Shown: positions 24,987-32,912 of the stretch, one piece after another
Layout: every line of letters begins with the position of its first letter
Numbering within the stretch: the first letter of the stretch is position 1
Assembly (NCBI GenBank): GCA_003598055.1
Contig: QZKI01000006.1
Location: 1-43,032 of the forward strand
Direction: 5' to 3'
Length of the DNA: 43,032 nucleotides
Source: Candidatus Abyssobacteria bacterium SURF_17
GTDB lineage: Bacteria > Abyssobacteria > SURF-5
Program-made: the position numbers and the translations under genes
The notes under the pieces: model-generated
What the model was told of the DNA's origin: nothing
What the model saw: only the letters and a program-made list of their open reading frames with translations
The model's database searches: none

Positions 24987-25331
24987 ATGAAGACCACCAC
25001 CGTCATCATCTCGCAGTCGCCCTTGAAAACGCTTCGCGTAGCCGAGGCGCTCAGGATGAGTGTCGGCCTCACGCTGTGCAACGATGCCGTCCAGGCCGTC
25101 TTCATCGGTGACGGCGTGTATGCGCTGCTCGCGACGGAGCCCTCGCATGCGGGCATGCCTGAGTACTCGCGCCACATCGAGACGTTGAAGCAATTAGGTC
25201 ACAAACTCTTCGCCGAGCGCGAATCATTAGACGAGCGCGGTCTTGAAAGAATTGCCCATGATGCGGCGATTGTTCCGAGGTCGGAAATCGCCCAATTACT
25301 TCTCAAGAGCGACGGGGTCATCAGATACTAA
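24987..25331 (+). CDS. DsrF/TusC-like sulfur relay protein
   Basis: A 114-residue member of the DsrE/F superfamily. It begins TTTVIISQSPLKTLRVAEALRMSVGLTLCND and holds the VFIGDGVYALL strand typical of DsrF/TusC. It sits in the order E-F-H seen for dsrEFH/tusDCB, where the three proteins form a hexamer. F subunits usually lack the active cysteine and serve structure. There is no clear ribosome binding site, so it likely depends on translation of the DsrE-like gene 3 bases upstream. Confidence 0.82.
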   Translation: MKTTTVIISQSPLKTLRVAEALRMSVGLTLCNDAVQAVFIGDGVYALLATEPSHAGMPEYSRHIETLKQLGHKLFAERESLDERGLERIAHDAAIVPRSEIAQLLLKSDGVIRY

Positions 25332-25342
25332 CTAAAACACTT

Positions 25343-25433
25343 GGGGTCAGGTCTTGAAATTTGAAATAAAAACAAAAATAATGGACCTCAATACTTGCCG
25401 CAAGGCTAATTTCAAATTTCAAGACCTGACCCC
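25343..25433. repeat. REP-like element with perfect 25-bp inverted repeats
   Basis: Arms at 25343-25367 and 25409-25433 are exact reverse complements; the first begins GGGGTCAGGTCTTGAA. The loop is 41 bases and A/T-rich. This arrangement and sequence resemble REP hairpins moved by TnpA-REP (RAYT) transposases, known from many genomes. It splits the otherwise tight E-F-H gene series. Confidence 0.8.
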
Positions 25434-25476
25434 ACCCACCAGCCAGGTGCAATCATGATCCTAAGGAAGAATTCTC

Positions 25477-25734
25477 ATGAAGGTGTTGCACATTATCCGA
25501 AGCAATGAGGATGCGCTCGCTCGCCGTATGATTCAACATATCGAGAGCGCAGATAGCGTCGATCAGACAGTGCTCTTGATACAGGACGGAGTTTACATGA
25601 AGCCGTCAAACATGCGCATGTTCGCCTGTGCCGATGATGTGCGAGCGCGAGGAATCGAGACGAACATCGAGATCGTGGGGTATGACCGTATCGTCGAAAT
25701 GGTCTTTGATGCAGATAAGGTAATCACCTGGTAG
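25477..25734 (+). CDS. DsrH/TusB-like sulfur relay protein
   Basis: An 85-residue protein, the usual DsrH/TusB length. It begins MKVLHIIRSNEDALARRMIQHI and continues VLLIQDGVY; the conserved cysteine is C51 in RMFACADDV. It completes the E-F-H trio, separated from F by the palindromic element at 25343-25433. AAGGAAG precedes the ATG. Confidence 0.82.
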   Translation: MKVLHIIRSNEDALARRMIQHIESADSVDQTVLLIQDGVYMKPSNMRMFACADDVRARGIETNIEIVGYDRIVEMVFDADKVITW

Positions 25735-26110
25735 GAAGGACCATCGTGCGAGAAGGGCAGAAAAACTGTGCCACGCCTTTGTAGGGTCGAATTCATTCGA
25801 CTGGACATGAGCGCAAAGAGGCTGAAAACATTATGCGAACAGATTCACACCTACAAAGGCCAAAGCCAAGAAACGCTGACTTTCCCGGCCGTACGGGCAC
25901 GGCGCGCCATGCCCGTACGTTGCATCCTCGACCGTGAGATGGATCCTCTGTCCCTGTTTCGCTGGGCTTGTATTACCCCGCCCATCATGCTACCATACAT
26001 GAGTGTGCCATTGTCGTCCTGAAGGCGCGGGGCCGACGCGTCGGACTTTTCAATCACGGGAATTATTGACAGAATAGGTATGTACGATAGGTTTTTGAGG
26101 TTTTCACGGA
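25735..26110. other. Intergenic region with a palindromic repeat
   Basis: No gene is supported. At 25890-25919 there is a 30-base near-perfect palindrome (CGTACGGGCA, C-GGCGCGCC-A, TGCCCGTACG). A possible -35 TTGACA (26066-26071) lies before the TusA-like gene with a poor -10 (TAGGTT, 26088-26093). A GTCGAATTCATTCGAC string near 25786-25801 is related to the repeats near 34300. Confidence 0.45.
25890..25919. repeat. CGTACGGGCA...TGCCCGTACG palindrome
   Basis: Ten-base perfect arms with an 8-base inner palindrome GGCGCGCC, a single mismatched pair and no loop. Its core (GGGCACGGCGCGCC) is shared with 34158-34179 and 35948-35971. Confidence 0.7.
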
Positions 26111-26365
26111 ATGGATGAAACAAAACAGGCGGTAACGGTGGACAGAGAGATAGACCTTAAGGGAGAAGTCTGCCCGTACACCTTCGTCAAATCAAAGCTG
26201 GCTTTGGAGGAAATGCTGGCGGGGCAGGTGCTCCGCATCATTGTCGACCACGTTCCCGCGACAAGAAACGTGCCGCGTAGCATGGAAAATGAGGGAAACG
26301 AAGTCATCGGAATCAGCCAGATCAACAACTCCGATTGGCAAATACTTGTTCGAAAGCGCGAATAG
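26111..26365 (+). CDS. TusA/SirA-family sulfur carrier
   Basis: An 84-residue protein of the TusA fold. The sulfur-carrying Cys is C21 in EVCPYTFVKSK, in the invariant Cys-Pro motif. The helix LALEEMLAGQVLRIIVDH and the ending SDWQILVRKRE match the family. TusA passes persulfide sulfur between sulfurtransferases and to tRNA thiolation; here DsrE/F/H-like proteins are encoded before it and a PP-loop thiolation enzyme behind it. A run GAGG lies before the ATG. Confidence 0.88.
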   Translation: MDETKQAVTVDREIDLKGEVCPYTFVKSKLALEEMLAGQVLRIIVDHVPATRNVPRSMENEGNEVIGISQINNSDWQILVRKRE

Positions 26366-26414
26366 CGCTGCGTGGTCGCTCGAAACCCTTCTCCGTCGCA
26401 ATAGATACGAAAGC

Positions 26415-27257
26415 ATGTCGATGTTCGGGTTTACCGAGGAAGAAGTCAAGCGATACAGCCGCCACATTATCCTGAAGGAGGTCGGCGGCACAGGACAACG
26501 CAAGCTGCGGGAGGCGCGAGTGCTTGTCGTCGGCGTCGGTGGATTGGGTTCGCCCGCGTCTTACTACCTCGCCGCCGCCGGGGTGGGTACCATCGGAATC
26601 GTTGACAGCGACTTCGTGGAGCTCAGCAACCTTCAGAGGCAGATACTTCATCGGACCGACGATATCGGGCGCCAGAAGACCGAGTCGGGCGCCGAGCGCT
26701 TGCATGCGCTCAATCCGGGAGTGAGCGTGGTCAAACATGCGGTCAAGTTGAGCAAGGATAACGTAACGGATATCATTGGCGCCTATGATGTCATCATAGA
26801 TGGCGTGGATAATTTCGCTGCCAGGTATCTTCTCAATGATGCCTGTTTCTTCCAGAAGAAACCACTCGTGGAGGCAGGGGTGCTGCAATTCCTTGGCCAA
26901 ATTATGACCATCGTGCCCGGACAAGGGCCGTGCTACCGGTGCGTTTTCCCCGAACCCCCGCCGCCTGGCAGCGTACCAAGCTGCCAGGAGGCAGGCATAC
27001 TGGGAGCGGTTCCAGGAGTCCTCGGCACGTTGCAGGCGGCAGAGGCGCTCAAGCTTATCTTGGGAATCGGGAAACCGCTGATTGGCCGCATCATTATTTA
27101 TGAAGCGCTTTCCGGCTCGTTCAGGGAGGTCAGATTCAACCCGAATCCGAGATGTCCCCTGTGCGGCGAGCGACCGACGATCGCGGAACTTACAGAGTAT
27201 CCGTTTGAATGCGGCGTCCAACAGGGAGCCGACAACTTTACGGTCAATGAACGATGA
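26415..27257 (+). CDS. ThiF/MoeB-family adenylyltransferase 2
   Basis: A 280-residue E1-like enzyme and a close paralogue of the one at 22419-23231: both begin with a TEEEVKRYSRHIILKEVGG-like stretch. It has GVGGLGSP, LSNLQRQILH, IDGVDNFAARY and zinc Cys pairs CYRCVFP and CPLCGE. The two enzymes may serve different carriers or the same carrier with different sulfur acceptors. No second carrier gene is near, so it might also adenylate the first one. The start ATG 26415 was chosen by likeness to its paralogue; the ORF is open further upstream. It overlaps the next gene by 4 bases. Confidence 0.9.
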   Translation: MSMFGFTEEEVKRYSRHIILKEVGGTGQRKLREARVLVVGVGGLGSPASYYLAAAGVGTIGIVDSDFVELSNLQRQILHRTDDIGRQKTESGAERLHALNPGVSVVKHAVKLSKDNVTDIIGAYDVIIDGVDNFAARYLLNDACFFQKKPLVEAGVLQFLGQIMTIVPGQGPCYRCVFPEPPPPGSVPSCQEAGILGAVPGVLGTLQAAEALKLILGIGKPLIGRIIIYEALSGSFREVRFNPNPRCPLCGERPTIAELTEYPFECGVQQGADNFTVNER

Positions 27258-28279
27258 ATGACACGACCGAGAAAAAACCGAGAGCCATTGCGCTCTTATC
27301 CGGCGGACTCGACAGCACGCTCGCCATCAGCATCATGCTCGACCTCGGCGTCGAGGTCGAAGCGCTTCACTTCATGACGATTTTCTGCAACTGCACCTCA
27401 GCGCGCAGGCAAGAGGGCTGCGGCAGCGAGGCCAGGCGCGTGAGCGAACTGCTCGGTGTGAAGCTCACCCAGTTCAACGTCACGCCCGAGTACCTCTCTA
27501 TCATCAAGAACCCGAAGCATGGTCGCGGCTCGAGCATGAACCCGTGCATAGACTGCCGCATCTTCATGTTTCGCAAAGCCAAGGAGTACATGCTCAAGAC
27601 GGCGGCCGATTTCATCGTCACGGGCGAGGTGCTTGGTCAGAGGCCCATGTCCCAGCACATGCGCGCCATTAGGCTCATAGAGCGCGAGAGCGAGCTCGAA
27701 GGCCTCGTTGTGAGGCCCCTCTGCGCAAAGCTTCTGCCGCCGAGCATCCCGGAAAAAGAGGGCCGTATCGACCGTGAAAAAATGCTCGACATCAAGGGGC
27801 GGAGTCGCAAACCGCAGATACGACTCGCGGCGGAGAAAGGGATCACCGATTACGCATGTCCCGCAGGCGGATGCATGCTCACCGATAAGTCGTTTGGCAG
27901 GCGTCTGAAAGACCTGCTCGAACATAACCCGGACGCCGGCATGCCGGAGATGCGACTGCTGAAATACGGCCGCCACTTCCGTCTTGCGGATGGAACGAAA
28001 ATAATCGTGGGGCGCGACGAATCAGAGAACAACAAACTCGAAATGCTCGGTAAAGGCTATCTGAAATTTCAGGTGGCTGACCGTTTGGGGCCGGTGACGC
28101 TGGCTCCGACGGATGCTCGTGAAGAAGCCATTAAGTTCATTGCCGCGATTACTGCTCGGTACAGCCAAGGAAGGGAGAAGTCCCTACTTCTCATTCGGTC
28201 GTGGGATAACGGAAACGAGAAGTTTTTGGAGGTCCCGCCTGCTCATGACGAGGAATTCGCTCGCTGGCGAATCGAATAG
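27254..28279 (+). CDS. PP-loop ATPase, tRNA thiolation type (MnmA/ThiI-like)
   Basis: A 341-residue enzyme with the ATP pyrophosphatase loop SGGLDS at residues 16-21. A Cys-rich segment (FCNCTSARRQEGCG), NPCIDCRIF and CPAGGC hold the cysteines expected for adenylation of a tRNA uridine and sulfur transfer. The C-terminal 130 residues form the second domain common to a group of thiouridylase-like proteins. It probably thiolates tRNA with sulfur delivered by the TusA-like or carrier proteins encoded just upstream; the exact base is unknown. The start overlaps the previous stop (ATGA). Confidence 0.85.
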   Translation: MNDTTEKKPRAIALLSGGLDSTLAISIMLDLGVEVEALHFMTIFCNCTSARRQEGCGSEARRVSELLGVKLTQFNVTPEYLSIIKNPKHGRGSSMNPCIDCRIFMFRKAKEYMLKTAADFIVTGEVLGQRPMSQHMRAIRLIERESELEGLVVRPLCAKLLPPSIPEKEGRIDREKMLDIKGRSRKPQIRLAAEKGITDYACPAGGCMLTDKSFGRRLKDLLEHNPDAGMPEMRLLKYGRHFRLADGTKIIVGRDESENNKLEMLGKGYLKFQVADRLGPVTLAPTDAREEAIKFIAAITARYSQGREKSLLLIRSWDNGNEKFLEVPPAHDEEFARWRIE

Positions 28280-28329
28280 TGAGCACCCCCGTCGCTGACG
28301 GTGCGAGATATCTCTAAACAGATAAGTGC

Positions 28330-28354
28330 AGGGGCGACTCATCGAGTCGCCCCT
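28330..28354 (+). terminator. Hairpin behind the sulfur operon (repeat-derived)
   Basis: AGGGGCGACTC (28330-28340) and GAGTCGCCCCT (28344-28354) form a perfect 11-bp stem with a 3-base loop, followed by CTTTAC. It may terminate the sulfur operon and belongs to the GGGGC palindrome family. Confidence 0.5.
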
Positions 28355-28523
28355 CTTTACAGGTTTCCAGAATCTTCCGCGCTGAATACGTGTGTCGTCC
28401 TATTAAATGGCCGTCGCTTCGCTTCATTCACTCCTGCCTTCGGGCCGGGAAATGATTCCATCCCTCTTCCCTTCACACATGACACGCTCTGCGCGACGCT
28501 TATGCGACCCGAACGGGCGCACA

Positions 28524-29066
28524 TCATATCTGAGGCGGAGTCACGACGCTGATGAGTTCCGCGCCTTCCTTGCTAATGTTCCGCCATTTATGAGGCGTAC
28601 CGGCAGGAAGATACATGCTGTCGCCCGTGCCCAGCTTGTAGGTCTCATCGTTTGCAGTAAGCTCGATCTTGCCGTTCAGCACATACACGAACTGCTCGCC
28701 GTAATGCGCCAAAGGCTCATCCGCCGACGCGTATCCGCCCGGCAATGTGACTTTGATCGGTTCCATCTTCTTCGTCGCGATGTTGGATGCCAGAAACTCC
28801 GTCGTAGATTTGTCCTCGGTGAAGAATTTTCGTCCCTCACCTTTGTGGACCACCGAAGCCTGGCCACGCTCGATGGAAGTGAACAGGTCGTGCAGCTTCA
28901 GCCCGAGCGAGGATACCATCTTCATCAGGGATGTCAGCGACGGCGAAACCGAGCCTGTCTCCACGCGGGAGATGAGAGCTTTCGAGTAGCCGCACTTGTT
29001 CGATAGCTCCTCCAGCGTCATCCCCTGCGAAACTCTGATCCGTTTAAGTTCCTTCCCGATGTCCAT
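28524..29066 (-). CDS. XRE-cupin regulator 1
   Basis: A 180-residue regulator. Residues 7-62 are an XRE helix-turn-helix with the recognition helix GYSKALISRVE; residues 110-178 are a cupin barrel (AHYGEQFVYVLNGKIEL, GDSMYLPAGTPHKW) that in relatives binds a small metabolite. It is the last of four tandem paralogues with nearly identical recognition helices (28524-31012). A good ribosome binding site (AAAAGGAG) precedes the start. Confidence 0.92.
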   Translation of the reverse strand: MDIGKELKRIRVSQGMTLEELSNKCGYSKALISRVETGSVSPSLTSLMKMVSSLGLKLHDLFTSIERGQASVVHKGEGRKFFTEDKSTTEFLASNIATKKMEPIKVTLPGGYASADEPLAHYGEQFVYVLNGKIELTANDETYKLGTGDSMYLPAGTPHKWRNISKEGAELISVVTPPQI

Positions 29067-29126
29067 CGTCTTGTTGCCTCTCCTTTTCTTTTCGTTGGGG
29101 GGACCCTTATTTCTTATAAACCAAGC

Positions 29127-29675
29127 CTAATAATACGGTGGATAGGTGACAGCGAGTGAAACAGTCTTGCTTTTGCCCATCCCCCTATAAGTATGCGCAA
29201 TCGTAGACTTCAAGTAAATGCTGTCACCCGCCTTCAGCACATAGCGGCGCTCACCGACGAAGACCTCCGCCCTCCCCTCGAGCACAAGGAAGAATTCCTC
29301 TCCATTGCGCAAATCGGTTCCTGCCCACGAGTCAGCGTCGCCCTCGAGCGTAATCAAGAGCGGCTGCATCAACTTGCCCGTGGCTCCCGTCGTCAGGAAT
29401 TCCAGCTCATGTTGCCCATTGAGCGCCGAGAATTTCTGTCTGTCCCTCATTCTCAAGATTGTCGGCTCGTCAACCTCGACATTCGCGAAGATGTCGTACA
29501 GTGTCAGGTCGAGTGCCTCCGATATCTTCGTGAGTGACAAAATTGACGGCGAAACGCTGTCGTTCTCTATCCGTGAGATAAGGGCCTTCGAATACCCGCA
29601 CTGTAAAGATAGGTCCTCAAGTGTCATCCCCTTCTGTAGCCGCGCGTGTTTGAGGACGTTTCCCATTTTCAGCAT
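29127..29675 (-). CDS. XRE-cupin regulator 2
   Basis: A 182-residue paralogue. HTH at residues 9-64 with GYSKALISRIENDSVSPSI; cupin at residues 110-180 with NGEEFFLVLEGRAEV and AGDSIYLKSTIAHTY. The metal- or ligand-facing His differs from paralogue 1 (KSTIAHTY against PAGTPHKW), so ligands may differ. Start ATG 29675 has GGGGAG nine bases upstream. It is 60 bases ahead of regulator 1. Confidence 0.92.
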   Translation of the reverse strand: MLKMGNVLKHARLQKGMTLEDLSLQCGYSKALISRIENDSVSPSILSLTKISEALDLTLYDIFANVEVDEPTILRMRDRQKFSALNGQHELEFLTTGATGKLMQPLLITLEGDADSWAGTDLRNGEEFFLVLEGRAEVFVGERRYVLKAGDSIYLKSTIAHTYRGMGKSKTVSLAVTYPPYY

Positions 29676-29799
29676 GCTTTCTTTCTCCCCTTCGGTTCTG
29701 CTTCCCGCGTGTGCTTGTCGCCCTCTTGATTCACAGTATTTATTGATGTATCGAATCGCATCCAGGCGGTTTTTCGTGCGCCTGAAGCGAACCGCATCT

Positions 29800-30345
29800 T
29801 CATAGGACGGGCGTCGTCATAACAACGAGCGCCGATGCCCTTGCTTTCGCCGGGTTCTGCCATTTGCGCGAGTTCGCTGAAAGCATGTATAAACTGTCTC
29901 CCTCACTCAGGTCAAACGTCCGTTCGTCGATTGCTGCTTTCAGCTTGCCCTTAAGCACATGCCACCACTCTTCGCTTCCGCCGACTGACCTGCCCATGTC
30001 AACCGTGGCTCCCGCTTCGAAAGTCCTGATCAGTGCCTCCATCTTGATACCAGGCATGCTTTCGCGCAAGCTCTCAACCTGTAGCCGCCCACCCATGAGC
30101 GTTCGGGACTTTCGCTGATTCTTCTTTACGAGCGATACTGGACCTCCCTCGACGGCGGAAAACAACGCGTCGAGCCTGATATCCAGAACCCTGCTGATCT
30201 CTGCTAACGAAGCTATCGAAGGAGAGACTGAGTCGTTTTCAATCCGCGAGATGAGCGCCTTCGAGTAGCCCGTCCCCTCAGCCACATCCTGCAACGTCAT
30301 TTTCTTTCCAAGCCGCAACTGCTTGAGCTTTCCGCCTAATGTCAT
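29800..30345 (-). CDS. XRE-cupin regulator 3
   Basis: A 181-residue paralogue, the most divergent in its cupin half. HTH at residues 7-62 with GYSKALISRIENDSVSPSI; cupin segment SEEWWHVLKGKLKAA and EGDSLYMLSANSRKW, where the usual His before the final strand is absent (NSRKW). It may therefore bind a different ligand, or no metal. It is about 124 bases ahead of regulator 2. Confidence 0.9.
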   Translation of the reverse strand: MTLGGKLKQLRLGKKMTLQDVAEGTGYSKALISRIENDSVSPSIASLAEISRVLDIRLDALFSAVEGGPVSLVKKNQRKSRTLMGGRLQVESLRESMPGIKMEALIRTFEAGATVDMGRSVGGSEEWWHVLKGKLKAAIDERTFDLSEGDSLYMLSANSRKWQNPAKARASALVVMTTPVL

Positions 30346-30457
30346 ACGGTTCCTCCCTCATTCTCCCCTCCCCGAGATGACATTTTCATGTGTGCAGTTC
30401 TCTGTCTCCGAATGGATCACGCTCAAGACCGGCCAGATGTTTCCCCATGCCTTGCTC

Positions 30458-31012
30458 TTACAGCCGGGGCGGTGTGACCGCGCAGAACGCCACACATTTT
30501 CCTCTGCCAGTGTTCCGGAAACTGTGGGGAATCGACGTCTTGAAATATGCGCAGTCGCCTTCCTCCAGCACGTGCTTCTTGTCACCGAGCGTGAGCTCCA
30601 ACTTCCCCTTAAGCTGCATCGTCCACATTTCACCATTGTGGCCGCTCAGCTCGCTGCCTGCCGAGGCTCCCGATTCGATCGACATAAGCAGCGGCTCAAT
30701 CTTCTTGTCCGTCGACTGGACCGTCAAGAACTCGACCTCCACTTTCCCGCCGTCCATCCTCGTCTTCTTGCGGTTGGCCTTGGCAACGACAGTCGGCTCG
30801 GCATCCTTCGCCGGAAGGAACAGGTCGTGAGGCTTCACATCCAGCGCCGACGCAATCTTCAACAAAGAGTTTATCGACGGAGAAACGTTGCCGTTCTCGA
30901 TGCGAGAAATGAGTGCCTTCGAGTATCCAGACTTGCCTGCTACGTCCTTCAATGTATAGCCCCGCTCAAGACGTACTTTCTTCAAACGCTCCCCAATGTT
31001 CACTTCCACCAT
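30458..31012 (-). CDS. XRE-cupin regulator 4
   Basis: A 184-residue paralogue and the first of the array. HTH with GYSKALISRIENGNVSPSI; cupin with HNGEMWTMQLKGKLELT and EGDCAYFKTSIPHSF. Three ATG codons lie at the start; ATG 31012 is chosen because AGGAG is six bases upstream, and this gives a length equal to its paralogues. A promoter at 31088-31116 precedes it, so the four genes can be expressed as one unit. Confidence 0.92.
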   Translation of the reverse strand: MVEVNIGERLKKVRLERGYTLKDVAGKSGYSKALISRIENGNVSPSINSLLKIASALDVKPHDLFLPAKDAEPTVVAKANRKKTRMDGGKVEVEFLTVQSTDKKIEPLLMSIESGASAGSELSGHNGEMWTMQLKGKLELTLGDKKHVLEEGDCAYFKTSIPHSFRNTGRGKCVAFCAVTPPRL

Positions 31013-31395
31013 ATTCATCTCCTTTTCTCCCACATCGATCCCACCGCGCGGGCATTTCATATCATGCTCACGTAACTAACTTAAATAATCGTAACACACG
31101 ACTCCGTTTTTGTCAATTAAAAGTTGCTTCAAGGTAGAAGTTTACTTTGAAAAAACCGAGTTAAGCCACTGGCATGCAAGATGTTATGAGAAGCATAACC
31201 CAACCGACTTAACAGGCACGTGCAGCCGAGCAATCGTACGCTTTGCCTGCTTCTTTTACAAAACGCGTGTCAATTGCAGGCATCTTGGGAAGATCGGCTG
31301 GCAAATCTCTGCTGTTGCTTTGTCGATCTCCGCAGCCTATGCGCCGTAGCGTTCAATAAAGAGGCATTCCGATTCGTAACTCTTCATTTTCGGGC
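31013..31395. other. Intergenic region with promoter and palindromes
   Basis: It separates regulator 4 from the transporter gene, which lies upstream on the same strand. It holds the promoter at 31088-31116, the inverted repeat GTTATG/CATAAC (31183-31199), and related CGAGTTAAG and CGACTTAAC strings around 31160-31215. These are possible operators for the XRE proteins. No gene is supported. Confidence 0.5.
31088..31116 (-). promoter_or_regulatory. Sigma-70 promoter of the XRE-cupin array
   Basis: On the minus strand TTGACA (31116-31111), 17 bases, then TACGAT (31093-31088). The -35 is perfect, the -10 is weaker. Transcription would start near 31081, about 69 bases before the start codon at 31012. 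Confidence 0.6.
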
Positions 31396-32673
31396 TCACG
31401 CGGGACCATGCTTCGGAGGCTTCGCAAACAGTGCCAGCACGCAGCAAATCGCGAATACGCACACCAGCGTGATGAACACGGTCGCGTATGATTGCGTGAG
31501 GTCAAATATTTTGGCTGCTCCAACTTGTCCGATGGCCGCTCCGATTGTGAACGGGATGCCCATGATGCCGAGTATCTTGCTAAACGAAAGCAGACCGAAG
31601 TTCTCGGCCACCAGGAGCGGATACACTACTGCGCTTCCGCCCATCCCCATCCCATACAGGAAAACAAAGACGCCTAGCACTCCCATGCTGTCCAGCTTGA
31701 AGAGCACAATTGCCGATGCAGCCAGAAGCGCATAGAGGGCGCACAATACAAAACGCTTGTGCAACCGCTCGGCGAAGTACCCGCCCAGGATGCGCCCGAT
31801 AATGCTGACGAGGAGAAAATAGCTTATTGCGCTTGCCCCGATGAGCCCTGCCGCCACCTCTCCCTTCAAAGCGCCGAGCGAAGAAGCTTTCACCATGCCG
31901 ACTACGTGTGCGGTCACGATGGACGTCCCCATTATCATGAAGAAATTGAGCAGAAACAGGCACCAGAACGATGCGGTCCGCACGGTCTGAGGAACCGTGA
32001 GTCCCGCCCAACCTGCTTCCACTGATGCGAAGATGGACTCGCCCTCCGCGCGCGTGACAGCCTCTCCATCAGGCCGCAGCCCCATCGATTCGGGCGACCT
32101 GCGGATGACGAAAAAGGCGAGAGGCGTGACGACGGCGATTATCACGAGTCCGAATGTCAGGTATGCGCCGCGCCAGCCGACCATTTTGATCAGGTATTGT
32201 GCCAGCGGAGCGAACATGATTCCGCCGAATGCGACGCCGATCATCATCATCCCCATCGCCGTGCCGCGTCGCTTTACAAACCAGTGCGATATGAGCGTCT
32301 GGTTCGGAATCAGCGTGCTGGCCGAGAGTCCGGTCCCCAAGAGAAACGAGAGAACATAAAGATGCCACACCTCCGTTGACCTGCTCAGCGCAATGTAAGC
32401 GGCTCCAGTGACGAGACCGCCCGCTCCGATGACTATCCTCGCGCCCCACCGGTGCAGAAGCACGCCAATGAGCGGTGTTGCAAAACCCGCGATGAGCGCC
32501 ATCACGGAATTGAATCCCGTTATCACCGTGCGGGATGCTTCGAAGGCGTTCTCAAGCGGAATCATGAACACCGAGAACGTGTAGAAGCCGACACCCGTCG
32601 TCACGAACAACGTGACAAATGATGCGCCAACAATGAACCATCCGTAGAAAATGCCGCCGCTCCTCTCGCTCAT
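31396..32673 (-). CDS. MFS transporter (oxalate/formate or monocarboxylate-type)
   Basis: A 425-residue polytopic membrane protein with twelve predicted helices in two halves and a central cytosolic loop (about residues 190-220). The N-terminal GGIFYGWFIVGASFVTLFVTTGVGFY and FVKRRGTAMGMMMIG are typical of the OFA/MCT branch of the major facilitator superfamily, which carries small carboxylic acids. It lies just upstream of the XRE-cupin array on the same strand, so one of those regulators may control uptake of the ligand it senses; inferred. Substrate unknown. Confidence 0.9.
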   Translation of the reverse strand: MSERSGGIFYGWFIVGASFVTLFVTTGVGFYTFSVFMIPLENAFEASRTVITGFNSVMALIAGFATPLIGVLLHRWGARIVIGAGGLVTGAAYIALSRSTEVWHLYVLSFLLGTGLSASTLIPNQTLISHWFVKRRGTAMGMMMIGVAFGGIMFAPLAQYLIKMVGWRGAYLTFGLVIIAVVTPLAFFVIRRSPESMGLRPDGEAVTRAEGESIFASVEAGWAGLTVPQTVRTASFWCLFLLNFFMIMGTSIVTAHVVGMVKASSLGALKGEVAAGLIGASAISYFLLVSIIGRILGGYFAERLHKRFVLCALYALLAASAIVLFKLDSMGVLGVFVFLYGMGMGGSAVVYPLLVAENFGLLSFSKILGIMGIPFTIGAAIGQVGAAKIFDLTQSYATVFITLVCVFAICCVLALFAKPPKHGPA

Positions 32674-32838
32674 GAGAAATTCCTCTTGGTCAGGCCGCCG
32701 CCGAAATTGAATCTGTGCAATATCGGTCAGGTTTGAATTGCCCCAATGCTACTCGATGTCGTCGAAATAGTCAATGGCAGCGGCTCTCCTCTTGGAATGC
32801 CCGACCATCGGGCACGGCCTCTTGCAGGAGCAATCTAC

Positions 32839-32867
32839 TTGTCGACCATTGCCTGTTGGTATATAAT
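32839..32867 (+). promoter_or_regulatory. Probable sigma-70 promoter
   Basis: TTGTCG (32839-32844), 17 bases, then a perfect TATAAT (32862-32867). It stands 46 bases before the start codon at 32913. Confidence 0.55.
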
Positions 32868-32912
32868 GCCACCGCGCACGCAGTCTTGCATGGATAATTC
32901 GGAAAACCGCGA

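Noticed and set aside
25768-26022. ORF of 84 codons in the gap before the TusA-like gene
   Set aside because: It reads through the palindromic element at 25890-25919 and has no conserved features.
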